From Liolophura sinensis (lineage: Eukaryota > Mollusca > Polyplacophora > Chitonida > Chitonidae): a DNA stretch of 64,000 nt. A program made the translations under genes and the position numbers. Numbering within the stretch: position 1 is the stretch's first letter; each line of letters starts with the position of its first letter. The DNA is taken from positions 25,466,402-25,530,401 of the forward strand of contig NC_088301.1 of assembly GCF_032854445.1 (NCBI RefSeq). Direction: 5' to 3'. This document shows, piece by piece, positions 47,342 through 60,940 of this stretch. A model generated the notes under the pieces. The model saw nothing but the letters and a program-made list of their open reading frames with translations, did not search any database and was not told the origin of the DNA.

Positions 47342-50300
47342 TTATGCGTCTGTGGGAAGGAAGTAGCGCGTCTGTTTCCGATGGTTCGTTGTCGTCATTG
47401 TAATCATTGCCAGATCTTCCCTAGACAGCATCTTCTTTCTGGTCATATTCAGAGCACCGTTCTGTAAATTTGAAAATATACACTAAAGTAAATATGAAAA
47501 TTTCTCAACATTATCCCGCCAGGGGGAATCCATGGTGGAAGCACTGATCTCAGCCTTGTGGGCACATTTGGTTTAAAAGGCGATTGAGCCTCTCCCGTCT
47601 GGGTCCGTTGAAAAGATTATATAGGCCCAAATAGTTTAAAAGATAATTTTGTTCTCGGTCGGAGTTATGCCAACAGATTGTGCCCTGTATGTCAGTTGAC
47701 TCTTGATTTCCATTATTAGACATCGTTACTGGCGATGCTAAAGTCAGCTATCTAAAGGATATTTTAAACGTATATGGATAATCATATTATATAAATACAA
47801 TAAAACACTTATAGAACAAAGAGCAAAATCGCAGCGGCGACGACACTGTGATAACTGGCAAATGGTCACACGAATCCGGAAGAATACAGCCTCTTGTCAA
47901 TTTACGTCAGTTAGAGTTTTATTCTAACTGTTCATATAAATGCTTAATTAGCAGGAAATTACACGCCCCCGAGCACCATGGCTTAAACAGAATTAGTTTC
48001 AAAAATACAGTGATGTAAATTGTAATTTCTTAGACGTCACTGGCCTAGAATTACTCACATATATACTGTTTTGTCACCGCATTTAACATACAATACAGCT
48101 ATATTACTGTATATGTGTATATTGGAATTTTAACTATTTCTTATTTATTAGCCGGTTTTAAAAAATGTCAGTTTTCTAGATTAAATGATCTCATTAGAAT
48201 TTAGTTATTTAATTGGTGTTATACGCCGTACTTAAGAATATTTTGCTTATATACGACGATGGCAAGCAATATTGTGGGAGGAAACCGGGCAGATCCCGGG
48301 AAACCCCCGACCATCCGCAGGTTGTTGGTAGACCACCCCACGTACGACCGGAGAGGACGCCAGCATGCGCTGGACTCACAGCGATCGCTTTGGTAAGAAG
48401 TTCCTGGGTCATTGTGCCGCGCTGGCACGCTAATCACTAGGCCATGGTGGCCCCGATTTCATTAGAAGCTCGTTTAATTCACAGTATTATCGTCTATATT
48501 AGATTTGACGTGTCCACGGCTGCAGGTAACAGTTTTGAATGGAAATGAGTGGTGTTAGTCAAATTTTCAACACAAGAACCTGCGCAACGCCCGGAAAGTG
48601 CAAATAACAAATAAAGATAATACAGGCGTTTTTAACTTCAAGGAAAAATGGTTTCTTTCAGTCAGTATAATTTACCTGTTTATAGTTGAGTATATTAAGC
48701 ACAGCAGAGAATGCCAGAGCACCAGCCGAGATACACATCAGTAACACAAGAACCCATCTCCAGCGTGCTAACTTCTGCGGCAACATTACTCTGCAAAAGG
48801 CATGGCCTTGTTGGTATGTGCACGTATATGAAACAACTTAATTATAACGCGATGGCAGAGCTGTTAGAATTTTGTTTGCTGTCTAGGGTTTCCAATCGTT
48901 TTCGACATAATTACGACCATATTAAGATCGTGTCTCCTTGTTTGCAGGACAGTCCCAATGTTACGGCACATATACATATCTTGCTGCCTCACTGGAGCGC
49001 CATACCCAAGACACCATGCATGCAGGAAGGTACATCAGTATACTGACATCGAGGTGACCAGTGATTAGGCTATTCATTTACTGTTGAACACCAAGAGCGC
49101 GTTTGCACATTTTCATATTTTAAGCCTTCTTGAGGCCTGACAATTCATGAATGACTAAGTCTCTCCGGCTTAGCAGGTGGTTTGGTTGACGAAATGGATG
49201 CTTACAGGCCTCGCTCAAGTCATGAATGAACAACGCTCTCCAGTTTACCAAACGGTTTGGTTGATGGAACACAAATTAACAGGTCTCACTCAATTCAGAA
49301 ATGGGGCCTCTGGATGGTGGAATGTTTGACATCGTTGTAACTTCACTGACAGATCTTTTGATGACCTTTTGTCTGATGCTAACAACTGGCGATTGACTTT
49401 TTTTTTATTTCTAGAGCCATTGAGGTCTTTTATGGTAAGGTACAATTGTAATACTACTGCAAATACATTTTTAAAATTTCAAATTAATGCAACAGCAAAC
49501 TGTTGCATTAATATAAAGTTGATAATTAACTCACTGGGTGTCTGATCCGAGAATCTGACCGACCCCCACATTCGTCAGCCCCATGCCCAGACCTTGTGCG
49601 CATGTCGTTATCCCAAAAGCAGTACCTACGGTAGCCATGGGAACAACCAACGCCTGTGTCGGCCACGTGCTTATCTGAAAAAGTGTAAACCAAAACATGA
49701 AAACCTATTTTCATCACTGAGTTTGTACTTTATGTGAATTCCTGACTCCAGAAAGTTGATATAACAATTCTCTCAATGTATTTAAATGGTCAAAAATATG
49801 TGTTTCCTTGTAGCTCAACTTCCCTTGCAACATTTCACGATTTGTTTTTGTTGTTTTTTTTTGGGGGGGGGGGGGCGGGGGGTGTATTTATCTATTTATT
49901 TGTAGTAGGCTGCCACCATATGGATGAAATACTGTCGAGGTGTCGTAAAGCTATTATTATTAAACAATTTTTGTATGAATACTGACATACCAACATTGTC
50001 TCAATCCATACCAAAACCTACAGTGTTGCATCACTGCAATAACGTGACAAAGACACCAGACATGACGCTCCAACCAGGCACAGTTTAGTGCATGATACCG
50101 AATTCTTCGTCTGTCCCATTATGCCTATCGCCAGGCACGAACCATAACTTGCACTTGTTCGAACTTTCTTATACCCAAACTCTTCTAATTTTTGGAACAT
50201 CCGATTGTTTTTTTAGTTAACATACATATAACTGTAACAGAAACATAGATTTTCTTTTCTCATATGGTTATTACATGGAATGAACAACATACACATATCG

Positions 50301-53300
50301 TTACATTTCTTCCCAAAAACTGTGAAAGAAATGTGTTCTTGATTGATAGTTTGGAAAGGTCTTTTGCTTTTTCTTTCAACACTACTACAATCTGTCCTAA
50401 AAATTAGAAGATTTACAGTACATGTGTGCAACTTACTGCAGCAATGACGTAAGTGAAGCCCATCGATGCAGTAACGGCCAACGGATGAATGTCAGTGTAC
50501 GCCAGCAGCGGGAACATGGGAATGGTGAGCGCGGAACAAGCTAACATTATCCATCCTCGATACCCCAGCCTGTCCTGAAGCATAAGGTACGGTGTTCCAA
50601 ATTATAATGTGTATAATGACTGCAGACATATTGCACGTCAACATTTCACTATCTGCTAAGCCGTCATCAGCACTATTTACAATATCTACGAGCCATGATT
50701 TAAATACACGCATTAAAGATCGCACGGACAGCTCAATCAGTTCGGTTATGTCAAGCATGCATACTTTTAAATGTCGAGTTACAAAATGGCTTCAGTTCTA
50801 TGCTGTTCTTTGGTTCTAAAGTTTACAATGTTCTACAAACCTCGCTTTGACACGTCTTGAAGCTTAACGTCTGAAATATGTAAAATGGTGTTTCTTTGTT
50901 GTGACAAGTCGGGCCTAGTTCGGTTACAGTCTATATTGGTGCCTCTTGAACACCATCACGAAGACACCGAACAAGACATCGATCCCGCTAAGTATATTTG
51001 GACATCGTGCCGACTTGGCACTTACTTCATGTTGACAGGGCTCAGTGAGTAAAATGACCGAGTCACACGAGGCACAGGTTCAATCCCGGCCTTGGGCAGG
51101 GAATTTGTAGATCTCAATACTGTCACGGTTCGTAGGGGGGTGGCACGGTGACAATAAGCGAACGACGTAGAGCAGTTGATTTTCATGTAGTTGTTGCGAA
51201 TATTTTGGAATATGGCGTTTTTAGCATCAATCAAATTAATGAAGAGCAACAAGAAAAACAAGATATAAAACATAAACAACTTACGTTTACGGAGTGGCTT
51301 ACTTACAACAAGGATTCCAATCACGGGAGACATCACCATGGAAACATCATACACGACACCGGAGTAGTAAGCAGAGATGGTTTTAGAAGCACCATACTTG
51401 TCTTGGAAGAATTTGCTCCGGAAAAAAAATACGAAATTTACCCATTAAGCCTCAAATGATACATAAAGCGTTTGGTTTTTTGTTCTTAACATGTAGTTGA
51501 GGATATGCCTTCACATCTAAAAGTAAAAAGAAATGCTTGACATAAACGGCGATAGCTGCCAAAACGACTCTATTGGGAGTTCGAATGGGAGGCGCTAAGT
51601 AATTTTTTTTTTAATTTCTTCTATTTCATTTCATAATAACTAATAATAAATAACTTGAAGAAATTGAACATTTTAGCACAAGCATCGAAACCGTAAAGAA
51701 ATTTATTTAATTTAACGATCTCAGTATTTCGTCTTAAATTAAGCCTTCGGTATTTCGACTTCAGTTAAGTTATAATCATGAACTACTGACACTGCTAACA
51801 TGAACATGAAAAGGATCCAATCTATTTGCTGATGTCACCACTTTTTACGTCGAAGATGAAAGCAAATATAGGGAAACAACTGCGCATGTCTTACCTGGAA
51901 TCTGCTATGAACGGAAGGACGGAACTGTAGAAGAATACGATGACCAGAACCAACAGCCAGTACACCAACGGAAATCGCTTCACGTCCGTCAATTTCTGGA
52001 AGAACATTCTACAAATATGACATGAGATGTTTCTTACAAGAGCAGGAATGAATAGATGAAAATATCACCTCTGGTAAACAAGTTAATACCCATATTAATG
52101 GTTTGAACCAGAAATATACCATTATGAAATATGCATGAGATCTCTCTGAATTTTTAAGCTTTCACGTTCGTAGTTTTTTAGGTTTCAACCACGTCATGCA
52201 CACAAAGTGATACAATGGATCCAATCGCGGCCTAGCATGAACAGCAGATTTGCATATTCATCTACTCTCATTTTTGATCAGGGATGGGAATAATAATTAG
52301 CCGACAACCGTTTGTGTAAGCCTTACGTTCGATGACGACATCTTGTCTTCCACTATTTTTTACCTGGAACTTAGTATAAACAACTTAGTCATAACACAGC
52401 CAGGAGCTCTCCGGTTTCCGCCATCCATAAAAGAAACCACCATTCTAAGAGCGAAACATTCTTGATTATGACGTTAAGCATCAATCATTCATATCAAATT
52501 TAATGTCTGCCAAAAGGGTGACAGCTTACAGCGCATATTATCTCGGCATTAAACAATTCACTGGACACTGGATCACTGGACACCAACAAAATTCAGACAA
52601 GAAAAACGTCATTTCATTCGTTTTACCACTGCCTTGGACTGGATGTTGACAGTCTCTAGTTGCCCAAGTTGTTTGACTCCGTACAGGTCTACAGCACTGA
52701 GGACGAGGGCTGCCAGAAGTCCGCATCCGCACAACACCGCTCCTGTTACACACAACAATCGAATCACTTATGTTTTGGTAGTATGCATGTTTCTGTTGAC
52801 GTTGTTGATGGACATTATCTGTGCGCACAATGCACAATGGGATTGGAATGAATGAATGAATGGATGATTATACCTTAACGTCAATAATGGGACTTGAAGA
52901 GTGGAAAATACTCAAGTAGAAGAGTGGGCTTTGATGATAAAAATCTAGTCAACTAAAATTATCTTATAGCCTGCAAATAATTATTGCGTGACGTGACATT
53001 TTAAGATGTTGGCATATTTTACAGCACTTACATGTATCGTTTGAACATTTATAAATGTTGACAGTTTAACCTTTGCCTTCTCGTGCAGAGAGTGGCCTAA
53101 CAGGAAGTTACAATAATATTTAAATCCTCGACTCACCCATGAAGTTGACTACCGATACAAGTGAAAATTAGTGGAATAAAACACCGATTAAAAAAACATA
53201 AATACTAGTGTGTTTATTAATATCTGAATACTGAGCCCAAACTTACCTCCCAAAAGAACCCAACTAAGTCCTTTGTTGATGGCTGCGTTTTCCGTGAGTA

Positions 53301-56300
53301 AGAAGTTGAGGACGCTGCCCAGCCGAGAAAACGACAAGGTTATCCCAAACGCCATGGCCAGCTCCTTGTCTTTGAACCAAAACGCTGTCACCCGATCCTG
53401 GACGACTATACGCAAACAATGTGAAATTTGACACTATACTTTTTTATTTATTTGACTGGGCGTTTTACACCGTACCGAAAAATATTTTACTTATATGAAG
53501 GTGGCCAGCATTATGCTGGGAAGATTGCGGGGAAACCCACGACCATCCGCAGACTGCTGACAAACCTTTCAACATATATACGACCGGAGAGGGAGCTGGA
53601 CTTGAACTCACAGCGATCACATTAATGGAGAGGCTCCTGGGTGGTGTAAATCAAATAAATATATAAATGCTGGCCGCCGTTAAACAAGTGGAATATTAAA
53701 AAAAACCAATAAAAAAAAACAAACAAAGTAATTAAATGAAACAAATAAATAAATGGACAGATAAATAATCAGGGTCTAACAAAAAAAAATTATAAATAAG
53801 GTGCCAGTGGTGTCATGTTAAATGTTAGGCACAGTATGTCGAAATGGCATTGGGGATAATTTGGAGTACAGAGAACGTGTGTAAATATCTACTGTACTGC
53901 AGGATGGGAGAGTTAAGACTTACGCCGCAGAGAGCCGTTTCCTGACCCCAGAAGCAGACGACCGACCATAAGGAGCGGGAACATGGCGCGCCGTGTGACG
54001 TAAGGCGGGATGCGTGGCCACAGCAAATACACAGGCCCCTGTCAGACTGGCTGAGGAGAACAATAACGACCCCACTGAAATTAGGAAAAAAGGGAATTTA
54101 TATTCCACGTTAAATATGTAAAGCTTATGCATGGATCCGGCTGGTGTCGAACTTGATCTGAAGTTACACAATTAAAATGACACACAAACATTTATCGAAA
54201 CCTGACCATATCTTTGACAGTGATTGTACTGAACCGACGGCGTGACCGACGTGGAGAGACGGACAGACACAAACTAATATCATCCCTCAATTTTTGCCAA
54301 ACTGTGGGTTAAAATATTTTTCGCCACATTCATATATTCTAGAGATTACTGTTCACGTATACGCTAGTCTAGGACAACCTCAGCTGTTGCGTGCGGCACG
54401 AAAACAGTTATATGCATACATTTGAAGATTTGCATTAAACGTCTTGAAATTGTTGGTGACTCCATCGATTTGAATGGCTAAGCTCAAACGAATATGCCGT
54501 TGAATCGACTCACATAAATCACCCTGCAAAAAATAGGCAAACAGGATTAAACAACAGATGGACTCACCCCGGTTACCGACCTTGTCTATGAAGTAACCCG
54601 CAAAAAGAACAATAACAGAATTCCTGAAACATAACAAGACTAAATATAGACGGCACCAAAGAGAGTTCTGAAACGATGTGTTTCCTTAAACAATATAGTC
54701 ATTCAAGAATTAAACAGAAAACTGGATTATCTCAACCAAAACATACACGAGACAATATTTGACATTGTAAAAAAATTGTGATTTTTTAACCTCATTGCAT
54801 TGCTGCCACAATGTCTACATGCACATTTTAGACCTTCAAAACAATTCTTTGCAGACGACTTACAAGGTGTTTACATTCTAATCCAATTGCTTGTTTCGAA
54901 CAAGGCATATTATTAACATCCATATGACCTTACGTCCACGAGAAGATGGCGTAGAGAAGGTTGTAGTTAGCTGGAGACAATCCTAAACAGTCCTGACAGC
55001 ATTGTCCCGAAGAGTTTGTCTGATTCAGGCAAGTCACATTCGGTACCTTAAGCACAGAAATTGAGAGATTCGGCCATAAAATGTACCATAAAATATGGTA
55101 TCGAATGATACCAAACACCGAGAGGGAAAGATTTTCCACGCACCATATGACTTACAGAATGGTACCCTAAATACAACGTACATATCCAACATTCAGAACT
55201 GTATCCTGCACACAGAACATACATATATACAGTACAAATCATGAATCATATAAATAACACCAGAACCCATTACAGACCCCCATTAAAGAATGAGCTATTC
55301 GGTCTACGTAACATAACATCCACAATCGTACCTTAGACACAAGGAGACGAGAAATTTGCCACGCATCGCGAACATATCACACACAATGGTACCTTAAAGT
55401 TCAACTCAAAGAGTTTGAAATTCAGCAGACGTCATACAACCTACACAATTGCATCGGCCAACCTTTGACACAAGGAGTAAAAGATTCGTCATTCATCATA
55501 CAACATCAGCCTACAGAATGCTACCTTAGACACAGGGAATAAGATATTTGGCATGCGTCATACAATGGTGCCTTAGCCACAAAGAGTGAAATCTTCTAAC
55601 ATCTATCAAACAACATACAGAAGACGGTAGCTTAATCTAAAAGAGCAGGAGAGTCATGCATAAATCAACATTCGGCATGACCACCCAAGACACACACTGT
55701 GAAATATTCGGCATGCATCATTGCACTTTAGACACAATTTGATTTGATTTCTTTGGTGTTCTACGCCGTATTTCACTTTTACGACAGGCAACCAGCATTA
55801 TGGTGGGAGGAAACCGGACAGAGCCCGGGGGAAACCCACGACCATGCGCAGATAGTTGACAGACCTTCCCACATACGGTGGGCGAGGAGGCCAGCATGAG
55901 CTGGACTTGAACTCACAGCGACCGCTTGGTCACTGTGACGCGCTGGCGTGCTAACCCCGCTCTTTAGATACAAAGGAGTAAGAGATTCGGCATGCATCAA
56001 ATAACATATATATGATGGTAGCTGAAGATACAAAGAGGGAGACCGTCGGCATGTTTATCATATGACATATAGTACATTCCTCACCTCAGACACGAACAAT
56101 AACGTTATTCGGCAAGAATTATGAAGCACATAAAGCATATGGCCTGAGTATATAAACATATAAAATGCAGTCCTTACCACAAACTTATATATGAACCGAC
56201 GACATGGAAACAAGTCTTCATTTTAAAAAACTTTTACATGATCTTCCATTTACGGATTTCATATGTGCATGTAGTTTAACAAATGAAGTGAAATAAAACT

Positions 56301-56682
56301 GGACACTAAATAACTTACACCTTGAAATTCAGCTTGTAGCACACTTGGCATGTCGAAACAGAAATAAGAGCCAACTGTCAGGAGACAGTTGAACAACAAC
56401 ACCACGAAACGAAACCAACCTGCGGAAACAAAGAAGTTACCTGAAACACCTGTCTTGTATATTAATAAGGATAAATCGATAAAATAAACGAGACAGTATT
56501 TAATTCTGAATAACTCTTTACAGACTTGCATGTGAAGTTCGTATAATTTTTATGTTTTCGTTGTCAGGTTTAAACACAATGCATGCAAAACTTTCTCCAA
56601 ATGACATTATAATGGGAGAGTGTATAACGTAGTTAACAAATGGGTCGTGTCCTGCATTAATGCTTCAATAAAGCAAAAAAAA

Positions 56683-56740
<58 letters not shown>

Positions 56741-56796
56741 GATGGGGTTAAAATATATATTATGTAGTTATACAGCTCACATGACTCCACGTCCAT
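47342..56796 (-). CDS. MFSD1-like major facilitator transporter, 13 exons
   Basis: Human MFSD1 works with GLMP in lysosome membranes to release dipeptides. The same role here is by homology. Exons, 5' to 3': 56781-56796, 56319-56419, 54934-55046, 54568-54623, 53924-54074, 53247-53405, 52627-52742, 51895-51995, 51307-51415, 50437-50574, 49535-49674, 48676-48790, 47342-47461. All have GT-AG borders with matching phases, and together they give 477 residues once one surplus base in exon 5 is discounted (human about 465). Matches to human MFSD1: TVGSYFCFDMPSVLQ, NYNLLYAIFSW, LFAGYFIDKVGNR, GRLLLGSGNGSL, AFWFKDKELAMAFG, KLTDVKRFPLVYWLL, and a C-terminal NGALNMTRKK tail. Exon 1 (MDVES) is the least sure. 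The short N terminus has no dileucine lysosomal signal. The surplus base lies near 54002-54003. Confidence 0.88.
47790..48000. mobile_element. MITE-like family C, copy 3
   Basis: agcagcggcgacgacactgt, ctggcaaatggtcacacg and tcagttagagttttattcta match copy 1 at 25115-25330. It lies in the last intron of the MFSD1-like gene. Confidence 0.55.
48206..48455 (-). mobile_element. SINE, reverse, full length, in MFSD1 intron
   Basis: From ttggtgttatacgccgtact to the reversed head with cgctggcacgctaatcacta and ggccatggtggcccc. Confidence 0.85.
49484..49512. repeat. Perfect 13-bp inverted repeat
   Basis: attaatgcaacag, a short loop, then ctgttgcattaat. It lies in an intron just downstream of exon 11 of the MFSD1-like gene on the minus strand. 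Confidence 0.8.
49861..49882. repeat. G run in MFSD1 intron
   Basis: A run of G with one C, the sort of stretch that can form a G-quadruplex on the plus strand and is also prone to sequencing length error. Confidence 0.8.
52405..52500 (+). mobile_element. Degenerate SINE 3' fragment
   Basis: ctccggtttccgccatccat, gaaacattcttgattatgac and a diverged end, in MFSD1 intron 7. Confidence 0.45.
53438..53640 (-). mobile_element. SINE, reverse, in MFSD1 intron
   Basis: gggcgttttacaccgtaccg, ggtggccagcattatgctgg, then the head with cttgaactcacagcgatcac. Part of the body is deleted. Confidence 0.8.
53664..53755 (+). mobile_element. SINE 3' fragment
   Basis: atgctggccgccgttaaaca, then gtggaatatt and an A-rich tail with aaataaataaatg. 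It stands tail to head beside the reverse copy, so the two form an inverted pair. Confidence 0.6.
55047..56130. repeat. Diverged tandem array containing splice-acceptor-like copies
   Basis: Units of about 55-65 bp, each with forms of ggtaccttagacacaaggag, gagatattcggcatgc and catcatacaacatac. The array starts exactly at the exon 3 acceptor of the MFSD1-like gene: read on the minus strand, every unit has an acceptor-like tgtgtctaag followed by gtac, as the true site has gtgcttaag then gtac. It is interrupted by a SINE at 55738-55970. Confidence 0.65.
55738..55970 (-). mobile_element. SINE, reverse, within the MFSD1 intron array
   Basis: ttggtgttctacgccgtatt, gcattatggtgggaggaaac and the reversed head ending gctggcgtgctaaccccg. 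It has inserted into the tandem array. Confidence 0.85.
56692..56738. repeat. TA microsatellite
   Basis: About 22 TA units, in the first intron of the MFSD1-like gene. Confidence 0.95.
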
Positions 56797-57835
56797 TGCT
56801 AGTTATCTTCGTGTGCAGTCATGCGCAGTGGTGTATAACACAGCACAAGATTCCCACCTGGATCATCTGACCTACACAAACACAATGACAAACAAAAAAA
56901 TATGAAAACTTTATACTCAAGAGCTGATAACCACGTACTTCAATCGTGTCTGTTAAATCGATAGCAACCTGTCGTAACATCGGAAGTGAGTTATACTGAC
57001 ATATGCACGCAGGAATTAACATGTAGCGTCTAAACTCGTCTGCACATGATAATTCCCTTATAATTTAGCAGAATTCGTGGATAAAGTTTTAGATACCTGT
57101 AACAGAAGTTATGATTCCGGTGGCCCAACATAGAACTAAGCGTGGGTCTTTAAAAACTAGATTATATATAACGCAGACATAAGACAGATATACGATAAAT
57201 GACCTAAAATTTTCGCCCTTTGCCCACATTGATTCTGTGAGTTTTATTGATGTTAGAAAGGTGTTTTTAGAAGGGGCGGGGGAAGGTAAGATGTAAAAAT
57301 GTACGTTTCCGCAACAATATCTTTCGACAATTATTTAACTCATAAAAGCACTTTTGGAGAGGGGCGAATTTTAGGTCATTTACGGTAAACATTCATTGGG
57401 TGAGAAATAAACCTGCGAATTTCTTGACCCACATGTACAGGAATCTCTGGTTTATTCTGTGCACTGTTACCTCTTTAGGACAGCTTATATAGGCCTATGC
57501 ACAGGTTCTGTTCTTTTTCCAGTATAGTCGGGAACTTTGAGATAAACTGAATATTTACTGACAGGTGCTACACCAAAATTCTATACGGAAGCCATGTCTG
57601 ATCACAATGGGTATAACAGATAAATACGTTCTGACGGTTGGTATATGATATTTGTAATTATTATCAATGTTACTGTATAGAAATGCCCAAAGAGACATGA
57701 GACTCCTTAAACTATAAAGCCTTGTGGACGTACATTAATAAACACCACCATGCCCATAAATTATTAATTAGACCAGTACAAAGCTTCACATTTACTACAA
57801 GGAGGCTATAATATTAATAAGGCATAAGGACTAAT
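56797..57835. other. 5' flank of the MFSD1-like gene
   Basis: It should contain the promoter on the minus strand. A competing first-exon reading (in-frame stretch CWATGIITSVT ending at a gtatct donor at 57098) would also splice in phase to exon 2, but it has no good start codon. Confidence 0.35.
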
Positions 57836-58100
57836 AAAATATCAGATAATAAAGCATGGCACTACAAATTAGCACTCAATAAAATATCGGGTAATTAAGC
57901 AGCAAACTATGAAACCTCGCTACATAAGAAGCAGATAATAAAGCATGGCACTACAAATTAGCACTCAATAAAATATCGGGTAATTAAGCAGCAAACTATG
58001 AAACATCGCTAAATAAGAAGCAGATAATAAAGCAGAGCACTACAAGCATCTCTCAATAAAGCAGAGCACTACAAGCATCTCTCAATAAAGCAGGGCACAA
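57836..58100. repeat. Nested tandem repeat (about 88 bp and 29 bp)
   Basis: Two nearly identical long units (aagcatggcactacaaatta, aaaatatcgggtaattaagc, gcaaactatgaaac) are followed by short units with gcagagcactacaagcatct. Confidence 0.85.
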
Positions 58101-59227
58101 TTAGAGGGTCGGCTCTCATCTCAGTAAAAAACACAAATTCGCTCCATCACTACACACCAAGCGATAATGCTCTGCGTTTCATGATGTGAAGAGGGGGGGT
58201 TTCCAACTCTACCTCGCAGAAAAATTGTCCACGCAGACATGTACATAAACAAATGTCGGATTCCAACACTGAATATGACGCTTTCACTTTCCCACACCTA
58301 TAAAATGAACTATATATACCATCAGTTTCATTCCGCTTACATCTCCCGGGCCCTGTTTTCAAAATTCAAACGTTAGGCGGCATTCATCATTGTACTTGTT
58401 GACAGTTTTGGATATAGTTATACGTGTTTCCCTTCTTTTTCCCCACAAACGCTTATACAACACCTCGTTCATTTAAAGTTCCACTCTTTTTTCACACATT
58501 TTTCAAACAAACTGATCTGTACATGCCAGATGAAACACGTTGAAAATGACTGACATATACAGAATTTGTATAAGACACAAAAATATGGCAAAAAGGCTAA
58601 CCGATATTTAGCCTAAACGTATATGCATGTATAACGGATTATCGTTCTATTATTCAAATGCAACAGGATCAGGTCAAAATACTTTACGGATAAAGTGCAT
58701 GGTTCATTATTAGCTCATTACCTGCCAATCAGCCGAAAACACTAAACCGATATATGACACACAACCAGCACAGGCTATTGAAACCCCTGTCACTGTGGTC
58801 CTTATGCCATAAAAAGAGGTGGGCAAAAAGGGAGGCCTGTTACAGAACTTACATCGTCTTTAATGGCGGGCGGTTCATTTTATTTTGAATCACACTGAAA
58901 AATTAGAACCTTATATCTTTAAAACAAAAGGCAACACTAGACCAAATGTATAAATGCATTGATAAATGCACCCCATGCACGTTTGAAAGGGATTTACAAG
59001 TGAGACGACATCTGGTTTCAGGTTGCTCTAACATAGCGCAACTCATGGCCACGTAAGGCTTCCTTAAGAGACTTCGATTTGCACAATTACCATGCATGTC
59101 AGAAGAAAGGTCCGTGACCGGTTAGGACTGTTTTCTCTCTTCTTCCTAAATAACTCATGTCAATTCATTGTTCTCTTTCACGTTTTGTCCTTATATTAAC
59201 CATTTCCCTCCGGCTTGTGTTAATTAT
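58101..59227. other. Spacer without recognised gene
   Basis: A minus-strand donor-like gtaagt ends a short frame with MNRPPLK near 58855-58890, but its phase does not fit MFSD1 exon 2. No gene is called. Confidence 0.35.
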
Positions 59228-59315
59228 GCAATTTATTTGGTTGGTGTTTAACGCCATACTCAAGATTATGACGATGGCAGACAGTATTATGGTTGGAGGA
59301 ATTAACCGGAGTGGG
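59228..59315 (-). mobile_element. SINE 3' fragment, reverse
   Basis: ttggtgtttaacgccatact, then gacgatggcagacagtatta and ggttggaggaattaaccgg. The rest is lost. Confidence 0.65.
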
Positions 59316-60130
59316 TGACAGGTGGTTTTAAACGAGCGTAACACTGCCAAACACAATCACACGAGCATCGTTGACAACTAAGACCCCACAAACAGTGAAA
59401 GCTAGTCGGATTTTACAAATTCCTTGCCCAGGACCGGTTTTGAACCCGCGCCTCTTATATATGCTCCAACGATTGAAAAGTATTAATTATGCAATACTGA
59501 TATTGCGCGGAAAATCTAACAGAACATTTCTTCAAGTCCATGTGGCGTTAACATTAAACCAGGTAACTCGATCACAGAATATTCTCTCATTCATCTTGTG
59601 CGCGTATTTAAAAATAACAGATTTTTACATTTCCTTCGAAACTCTTGCAAGCTACATTGACCTTTACGCTTAAATGTTTTACGTATTGGCGGCATAATTT
59701 AGAAAATATTAAAAATACGCGAACCGAGACATTTTAAAACTTTGATGGGGGGGGGGGGGGGGCGGTCTTGTGCATCTTCATCCATCCTATTTCCACATTT
59801 CGGATATCACATTTTCCCGCCAGGTATTATAGACACTATGTACCTCCGACGCAGAAGAGGTAAGAGACATGTCAGATGTTACAACAACAACATCAGCCAG
59901 TCAGGAGAAGGGGTCTTGAGTGCAGAATGGACAATGGAATGCTCGTAAAGAAGCTGATAAACTCGTACATCGTTTTGTCGAAACTTTTTTAACATTCAGT
60001 GACTATTCATTCAAGTCGTCGGTATAACCTGTCAGTTTTTGCGAGTTGAGATGACTTTTGTAGTCGTTAGTTACCGTACGTGTTGACCAGTTGACTGTTG
60101 CACAAATAAGATTGTATAGTAGTGAATGAC
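59316..60130. other. Spacer with a G run
   Basis: A G run at 59745-59762. The short frames are unrecognised. Confidence 0.35.
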
Positions 60131-60446
60131 ATGTGCAGTTGTAGTTAGTTGATGGCGGACGAATACGAGTATTTCCTCCTGGGTAAAATTTAAGCCGGTA
60201 AGCCGAGCAGTCAGCAGGGGAGCAAAGTACGGAGATTAAACTGTAACTTACTATTGTCCTACTCTGCACACTGTCACACATTACTGTAATCTGAGACGTG
60301 CGAAGGGGGAGTATCAAAATCTCCCTGACCGATCACAGATTCATACCAGGACTTTCTGACTGGATTCAGGAGGGCGTTACTGACACTTTCGGATCTTCAC
60401 ACAGCAGAGGAGCTTTTGCTGTCCCAAGGCTTTATTTAATTTTATG
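60131..60446 (+). other. Possible first exon of an unseen plus-strand gene
   Basis: A less AT-rich stretch ends in ttttatg and a good donor gtaagc at 60447. From there to the end of the window the base composition looks like intron. No protein domain can be shown, so this is only a hint. Confidence 0.2.
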
Positions 60447-60787
60447 GTAAGCGAAATTGTTATCAGTGATTTATTTATCTTATATCATATTGTGTAAGAT
60501 AAGAATTTCAGTGTTGCTTTAAAAAGAGTAATTGAAGTATAATCCTTCGAAAATTAAAATGGTTCAGTTGTTATCAGAAAATTGTAGACCCAGCTTCATA
60601 GCCTCATTTCAGTTTTACCTTCATTTCAACCCATCCAATAACTTGTTCATTAGTTTCTAGTCACAGTATTTGTGGTAAATTATTTCCTAATCCTCCAAGA
60701 TGATCAATTTATTTTTCTTTCACATAAAGTATGCCTCCAACATGACAGTGTACAAAATGTCTATGTATATGGCAATTACATCTGTAT

Positions 60788-60940
60788 ACTGTGGGAAGGT
60801 ATTCCAGCAACTTTTGGATGGCCGTGGGTTTCCCCAGGGCTCTGCCGGATTTTCCATCATAATGCTGGTCGTCGTCATATAAACGAAATATTCTTGAGTA
60901 CGGTGTAAAATGCCAATCAAATAAACAAACAAATAAATCA
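60788..60940 (+). mobile_element. SINE, 5'-truncated
   Basis: gtgggaaggtattccagcaa, ggatggccgtgggtttcccc, ttcttgagtacggtgtaaaa and an AAAT/AAAC tail. Confidence 0.82.

Noticed and set aside
60003-60317. 104-codon minus-strand frame as the first exon of the MFSD1-like gene
   Set aside because: No in-phase donor to exon 2. The short exon at 56781-56796 fits phase and donor better.
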